This document shows positions 15,649-19,563 of a DNA stretch of 19,563 nt, in pieces. The notes beneath the pieces were generated by a model. The model did no database searches. It was not told the origin of the DNA and saw nothing but the letters and a program-made list of their open reading frames with translations. The position numbers and the translations under genes are program-made. Source of the DNA: JAZDKP01 sp043802925 (GTDB taxonomy: Bacteria > Fibrobacterota > OXYB2-FULL-49-7 > JAEUSG01); contig JAZDKP010000081.1 of assembly GCA_043802925.1 (NCBI GenBank), positions 1-19,563 of the forward strand. The letters are read 5' to 3'. Position 1 is the stretch's first letter, and every line of letters starts with the position of its first letter.

Positions 15649-17632
15649 GGATCCGGATTCCGCCTTCAAACCGCGGAACGCCCTTGATGGTGCAGAGGAC
15701 ATCCTCGTAGACATCCATTTCTTCGCCGAGAAGATTGACGCCGTTGAAGAACAGCTCATAGTTCTTTGCGTATGCGACCGTCAATCCGGCCTGGAGATTC
15801 TTGTAGTCGCGTAATACGCTACCGCCGGGGGATTTCCGGTTGAACGCGGCGTTCAGGGCAAGATAGGGCCGCAGGGAAAAAGACCCTGCCGCCACATCCG
15901 CGGTAATTTTACCAAAGGCGTTCTGGCCGGGGTAGGACAGGACATCGTCACCGTCCTCGGTCTTGCTTTCCTGCCAGGAGGCGCTGGCTCCCGCCTCCAA
16001 GATGACCGGCTGGAGCCTGCAGTGGAGCATGAATTCCGTGCTCTGAATACCGTAATCGTTGATGTTTCTGCGTTCAATGACCGGTACATTCCGGCTCTGG
16101 TACACGGTATCGCGGCCGGCGTCCACCAGCGCGATCATGTCCGTCAGACGGTACCGATAGCCGTTTCCGATCAGGGTCACATTTCGGAGCAGCGAGAATT
16201 CCACACCGACATTCAGGTTCGTCGAATATTCCGGCTTTAGGGTGCGGCTGCCGTAGCGCCAGATGCCGCCGCCGGACCCGTGATAGCGGCTTTCCATGAG
16301 ATCCTGGACGCTGGGCGCCCGGAAGCCCCGGCCTGCGCCGGCCCGGAGGCCCAGTCTGTCAATAGGCCGGTAGAGCAGCGAGATTTTCGGGGAAAACACC
16401 GGTCCGTTGTCTTCGCTTCCGTTGTCGCCGTTGTCCACGTAATCGACCCTGACCGCGCCCAGAAGCCTGAGCGGTTCCACGGGAGAAAACTCATTCTGGA
16501 GAAAGCCCGCGGACAATGCCTGGCTGTTTGTTGTGACTCCGGTGCGCAGAAAGCTCCGCCATGCGTATTCTCCGCCGCCGGTCAGGATGTTTTTCCGGAG
16601 GCCCGTGTAGGTCAGCCAGAAGCTGGGTGAGCCGATGACGTTTTTTTCGTTCGCCATGTCCGAGTTCCACTGGCTGTAATAAATCTGGGAGCAGAAGGTG
16701 AGTTCATCGTTCAGTTTCAGGTTGAGATCCAGGCCCGGCATGAAAAGCCAGGAATCATAGAGCACGCCGCGCAATTTCAAATCATTCTCTTCGACATAAT
16801 GGACGGAAGCCCCGAGGGACCCCCTGTCGCCGATTTGGCAGTCCATGCGATCGGTAATCGTCAGCTGTTCGTAATTCATCTGTCCAGATCGGGAATTGGC
16901 TTCCAGAATGGGCAGGCCGTCCGAACGTTCCCAGGAGGTGAACAGACTGTGATGCAGGCCGGTTTTGACCGGGCCGGTCAGGGAAAGGTCCGTGGCCATC
17001 GTATTTTGCGAACCCCGCCGTGCGGAGACGGAAAACGCCGGGGAGGAGCCCCCTCTTTTCGTGATGAGATTAATGACGCCGCCCAGGGCATCGCTTCCAT
17101 AAAGGGCGCTGCTGGCGTCCTTCACAATCTCGACGCGCTCGATACTGCCTGCGGGAACCAGGCTGATGTCGGTCCCGGTATGAAAATGGGAAGAAAGCAG
17201 CCGCCGGCCATCCACCAGGACAAGCGTATGGAAGTTGGGAAGCCCGTTCATGGATACCGTCTGTTTTGCAGGCGCGCCTGCGGCGGTCCCGGCTTCCAGG
17301 TCGAGTCCCGGGACATACCGGAAAAGATCCGCCGCGGTTTTTGCGTTAATGTCCGCTACTGCTTTTTCGTCCAGCACATAGGCGATTCCCGGCGTATTGC
17401 GCAGCGGCTGTGGCCGGCGGGTTGCGCTGATGATAATCGTATATTCCGCCATCGCCGTATCCGGAAGCAACGCTTCTTGTGCCGTTACGTTACGATTCGT
17501 ATCTGCTTTGGTTTCCGGTATGATTGTTTCAAGGACGGCAGGGGTTGCCGGGGTGTCAACCGGAGCGGTTTCCTGGGCTGTCGCATAAAAGACAGCGGGC
17601 CACAGCAGGCAAAGGAATAAACGTAACGCCAT
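15638..17632 (-). CDS. TonB-dependent receptor, BtuB/CirA-like
   Basis: The 664-residue protein begins at ATG 17632, with a strong AAGGAGG site four bases upstream, and has a signal peptide (MALRLFLCLLWPAVFYATA). A TonB-box-like YTIIISATRRPQP follows an acidic linker at about residues 64-76. The plug then reads NTPGIAYVLDEKAVADINAK, RYVPGLDLEAG, VSMNGLPNFHTLVLVDGRRLL, SIERVEIVKDASSALYGSDA and LGGVINLITKRG, the classic pattern of BtuB, CirA and related receptors. The C-terminal barrel shows GRGFRAPSVQDLME and the closing FEGGIRIRVK. Substrates of this group include cobalamin, catecholates, heme and metal chelates; none is specified here. It is the first gene of the uptake run, behind the candidate promoter and operator, and its leader does not look long enough or structured enough for a cobalamin riboswitch. 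Confidence 0.93.
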   Translation of the reverse strand: MALRLFLCLLWPAVFYATAQETAPVDTPATPAVLETIIPETKADTNRNVTAQEALLPDTAMAEYTIIISATRRPQPLRNTPGIAYVLDEKAVADINAKTAADLFRYVPGLDLEAGTAAGAPAKQTVSMNGLPNFHTLVLVDGRRLLSSHFHTGTDISLVPAGSIERVEIVKDASSALYGSDALGGVINLITKRGGSSPAFSVSARRGSQNTMATDLSLTGPVKTGLHHSLFTSWERSDGLPILEANSRSGQMNYEQLTITDRMDCQIGDRGSLGASVHYVEENDLKLRGVLYDSWLFMPGLDLNLKLNDELTFCSQIYYSQWNSDMANEKNVIGSPSFWLTYTGLRKNILTGGGEYAWRSFLRTGVTTNSQALSAGFLQNEFSPVEPLRLLGAVRVDYVDNGDNGSEDNGPVFSPKISLLYRPIDRLGLRAGAGRGFRAPSVQDLMESRYHGSGGGIWRYGSRTLKPEYSTNLNVGVEFSLLRNVTLIGNGYRYRLTDMIALVDAGRDTVYQSRNVPVIERRNINDYGIQSTEFMLHCRLQPVILEAGASASWQESKTEDGDDVLSYPGQNAFGKITADVAAGSFSLRPYLALNAAFNRKSPGGSVLRDYKNLQAGLTVAYAKNYELFFNGVNLLGEEMDVYEDVLCTIKGVPRFEGGIRIRVK

Positions 17633-17641
17633 TTCGCCTCC

Positions 17642-17666
17642 TTATGAATAATAAAGTTATTGATAA
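17642..17666. promoter_or_regulatory. Candidate operator: 25-base near-palindrome upstream of the first receptor
   Basis: The + strand reads TTATGAATAA, then five bases, then TTATTGATAA. The two 10-base arms are inverted repeats with 9 of 10 positions matching. Each arm is also itself a small palindrome of the form TTAT-NN-ATAA, so the site can equally be seen as two tandem 10-base half-sites 15 bases apart. It begins at the likely -10 box and ends at the ribosome binding site of the receptor gene, where a bound repressor would block transcription. It is AT-rich and vaguely Fur-like but does not match the Fur consensus well. Confidence 0.4.
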
Positions 17667-17692
17667 AATATACGCGCGCGGTGAATAATCAA
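17665..17692 (-). promoter_or_regulatory. Candidate sigma70-type promoter for the uptake run
   Basis: On the - strand TTGATT (17692-17687) could serve as a -35 box and TATTTT (17670-17665) as a -10 box with a 16-base spacer that contains a CGCGCGCG run. The transcription start would fall inside the 25-base near-palindrome. The match is moderate and the AT-rich surroundings offer alternatives such as TATATT with a 14-base spacer. Confidence 0.35.
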
Positions 17693-17759
17693 GATAGAAA
17701 TTAATGCAAAAAGGGCGTCCGGAAAAGGACTGAAAATGGTATCGGGGAAATCCCTGATG

Positions 17760-18407
17760 TTACGCGTCAGGTCTTGCGCTCTTCGCCCATTGAACGGCGT
17801 ATTGGCTTAACTCTGAAGCGCTCTCAATCCCCAGCTTGGACTTGATATTCGCCTGATACGTCTCGACGGTCTTGGCGCTGATGCTGAGTTTCTGGGCGAT
17901 CTCCTGTACGCGCATCCCTTTTCCAAGCAGGTTGAAAATCTCCAGTTCACGGTCGCTTAATTTCTCAACGCCGGTCTTTCCATCTTTGCCGGGAGTCATT
18001 CCTTTGAGCACGCGTTGGGCCATGGAAGCGCTGACAAAGATTTCACCTTTGAGAATTGCGCGGATGGCGGAGACGACCGTTTCCGGTGCTTCCTGTTTCA
18101 TGACATAGCCGTTGGCCCCGGCCTTGAGCGCCCGTTCCGCATAGATCGCTTCATCGTGCATGGAAACAACCAGGAGGGCCGTTTTATGTCCTTGCGTACG
18201 GATCCACTTGATTAGTTCCAATCCGCCCATGCCTTTCAGCGACAAGTCAATGACCATGAGGTCGGGATGAAGGCTTTCCATTGCTTTGAATGCCGCATTC
18301 GCCTCCTCGGCTTCGGCGACCACTTCAAAATCCCCTTCCTGGAGAAGGATCTGCTTCAATCCCTGCCGGACAATGGGGTGGTCATCCACCAGAATGATTT
18401 TAATCAT
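17760..18407 (-). CDS. NarL/LuxR-type response regulator
   Basis: The 215-residue protein has an N-terminal receiver domain (about residues 1-120) with the acidic pocket D8/D9, the phospho-acceptor D54 in MVIDLSL, the conserved Ser in LLVVSMHDE and the Lys in GYVMKQEA. A C-terminal LuxR/GerE helix-turn-helix (about residues 148-210) reads KLSDRELEIFNLLGKGMRVQEIAQKL, then SISAKTVETYQANIKSKLGI, a typical DNA-recognition segment. It would be phosphorylated by the adjacent histidine kinase, whose stop it overlaps by four bases, and then bind promoters as a dimer. The uptake genes begin 127 bases downstream in the same direction and are a plausible target, though no repeated binding site of NarL type was recognised. 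No defects seen. Confidence 0.95.
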   Translation of the reverse strand: MIKIILVDDHPIVRQGLKQILLQEGDFEVVAEAEEANAAFKAMESLHPDLMVIDLSLKGMGGLELIKWIRTQGHKTALLVVSMHDEAIYAERALKAGANGYVMKQEAPETVVSAIRAILKGEIFVSASMAQRVLKGMTPGKDGKTGVEKLSDRELEIFNLLGKGMRVQEIAQKLSISAKTVETYQANIKSKLGIESASELSQYAVQWAKSARPDA

Positions 18408-19563
18408 CGTTCAAACTCCACGACGGTTTCGCCCGTCGGCAATTTCCTGATATTCAAAACGCCTTTCAACACGCGGGCGCGGTATTTCATGATTTTGATG
18501 CCCATGCCCTCGACGGAACCGTTGGAATCGGCCAGACCCGAGCCGTTGTCGGTGATGGTGAGTTCAATGCCGCCTTGGGGCTTGGGGCTGAGCGTCACTT
18601 CAATTTGGTCGGCCTTTCCATGCCGTACCGAGTTATACACCGCTTCCTGCGTGATCCGGAAAAGATGGGTCGCGGTCATGTGGTCTTTTTCGACAAACCC
18701 TTCCGGCGCCCGGAACCCGCAGGAAATTCCATACCGTTCTGAAATGCGGCCGCAGAATTCGTTCAAGGCATGGGTCAATCCCTTGTCTTCAATCTCGACC
18801 GGGTATAAGTTTCGCGCCATGCCGCGGGAAGCGGTCATCACCTTTTTTACGAGATCCCCGACCCGTTTCATTCCCTCCGCCTCTTCCGGGCAATTGACCC
18901 GCAGTTTCTGCTCCAGGGCCTTGACCGTGAGCTGTATTCCCGACAATTCCTGGCACAATCCGTCATGGATGTCCCGGCCTATCCGTTCCTGTTCATGGGT
19001 GCTGATCCGGATGATCTCCTGGTAGGCGTTCTCCAGTCTCTGGGATTTCTCAAGTTCGAAAAGTTTGAGAATACGCACCACGAAAAAGGTGAGCCCGATT
19101 GCGCAGCCGGCCCTGAAAAACTGGACCGGCAGGCCGGTGAAAATCAGGAACTCGTGCGAATTGATGATGTTGGCGGGAAAAACAGGGGCGCGTTTAACGA
19201 TCAAACCGGCGAAAATCGCATAACCCCAAAAAAGCACGGCCGCGCTTTTGAATAAAAAGGGGACCCCCTCGTAATTCAGCGCCCGGATTTCTTCCGTGTC
19301 CTTATGAAGCCAGATGCTGATACCGGCGAGCAGCGCGCCCGGAAACGCCACGAAATAGCGCATGGATAGGTCGATCCGGTGGAACCAGCCGTCATCGAAA
19401 TGGCGGGAAAGACCATAAATAAACAGGCCGGCGATGAGACAGCCGTAAAAGGCCAGCACGGAAAAATAGAGCGGCCGTATTTTCGGGTGCAGGATTTTCA
19501 ATAGACCGAACCCGAAGAGAAAAAGGAAAACGTAGGAAATCTTGCCGATGAAGAACCGGGCGA
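18404..19563 (-). CDS. Sensor histidine kinase, HisKA_3/NarX type (N-terminus outside window)
   Basis: The frame stays open through the right edge of the window; the TTG at 19501 is an internal Leu, because the upstream codons encode a further membrane helix (SYVFLFLFGFGLL). At least five hydrophobic helices are visible before the kinase core, for example PLYFSVLAFYGCLIAGLFIY, FVAFPGALLAGISIWL, AAVLFWGYAIFAGLIV and GCAIGLTFFVV, suggesting a multi-span membrane sensor, possibly of the 7TM-DISM type with a periplasmic domain further upstream. The cytoplasmic part has the HisKA_3 box ERIGRDIHDGLCQEL with the phosphorylated His at codon 18965-18967, then an HATPase domain: N box TQEAVYNSVRHG, G1 box ITDNGSGL and G2-like GMGIKIMKYRA. 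It would autophosphorylate and pass phosphate to the adjacent response regulator. Confidence 0.93.
   Translation of the reverse strand, partial: ARFFIGKISYVFLFLFGFGLLKILHPKIRPLYFSVLAFYGCLIAGLFIYGLSRHFDDGWFHRIDLSMRYFVAFPGALLAGISIWLHKDTEEIRALNYEGVPFLFKSAAVLFWGYAIFAGLIVKRAPVFPANIINSHEFLIFTGLPVQFFRAGCAIGLTFFVVRILKLFELEKSQRLENAYQEIIRISTHEQERIGRDIHDGLCQELSGIQLTVKALEQKLRVNCPEEAEGMKRVGDLVKKVMTASRGMARNLYPVEIEDKGLTHALNEFCGRISERYGISCGFRAPEGFVEKDHMTATHLFRITQEAVYNSVRHGKADQIEVTLSPKPQGGIELTITDNGSGLADSNGSVEGMGIKIMKYRARVLKGVLNIRKLPTGETVVEFER

Noticed and set aside
16799..17620. 273-residue open frame on the + strand
   Set aside because: It is the shadow of the BtuB-like receptor plug region, which has clear family motifs on the - strand.
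17710..17735. Rho-independent terminator after the response regulator
   Set aside because: On the - strand GTCC-TTTTCC-GGAC followed by a short T run gives only a 4-base stem, which is too weak to call.
17633..17759. Cobalamin riboswitch in front of the BtuB-like receptor
   Set aside because: The whole gap is 127 bases, and the part downstream of the likely promoter is far too short and AT-rich; no B12-box-like sequence was seen.
19499..19501. TTG as the start codon of the histidine kinase
   Set aside because: The frame continues upstream to the window edge and encodes another membrane helix, so the true start lies outside the window.

Overview
The window looks like a chromosomal fragment of a Gram-negative (diderm) bacterium. 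It carries two TonB-dependent outer-membrane receptors, a complete ExbB-ExbD-TonB set, a lipoprotein binding protein, and a secreted beta-helix protein with a C-terminal FlgD-like/type IX-style sorting domain. That domain type is common in the Fibrobacterota/Bacteroidota/Chlorobi neighbourhood. A Fibrobacterota-like lineage is a reasonable guess, but this is inference only. No tRNA, rRNA, CRISPR array or insertion sequence was seen, and no stretch over 300 bases lacks a gene.

Region 1 (1-4943, + strand, strongly GC-rich) is a tightly packed operon. It encodes an amidohydrolase cut by the window edge, a HAD-family phosphatase, a UMF1/Atg22-type MFS transporter, a PdxA-family dehydrogenase and a HEAT-repeat/STAS protein. 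All four junctions are 4-base stop/start overlaps, so translation is probably coupled. Region 2 (4982-6460, + strand, visibly lower GC) is the secreted beta-helix protein.

Region 3 (6485-17632, - strand) is the most interesting part: a long run of genes for TonB-driven uptake of a metal chelate, siderophore or corrinoid-type ligand. In transcription order it has a BtuB/CirA-like receptor, a siderophore-type receptor, a FecCD permease, a FecE-like ATPase, a lipoprotein binding protein, a radical SAM protein with extra C-terminal cysteines, a small five-cysteine protein of unknown function, a TauE/SafE (TSUP) membrane protein, then ExbB, ExbD and TonB. The receptors carry the ligand across the outer membrane using energy from ExbB/ExbD/TonB; the binding protein and ABC transporter would move it across the inner membrane. 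The radical SAM protein, cysteine protein and TSUP permease are not standard parts of such a system and suggest that the ligand is chemically processed, or that a product is exported. A 25-base near-palindrome between the likely -10 box and the ribosome binding site of the first gene is a candidate operator.

Region 4 (17760-19563, - strand) is a two-component system: a multi-membrane-span histidine kinase (HisKA_3 type, N-terminus outside the window) and a NarL/LuxR-type response regulator with a 4-base overlap. It lies directly upstream of, and in the same direction as, the uptake genes, so it may control them.
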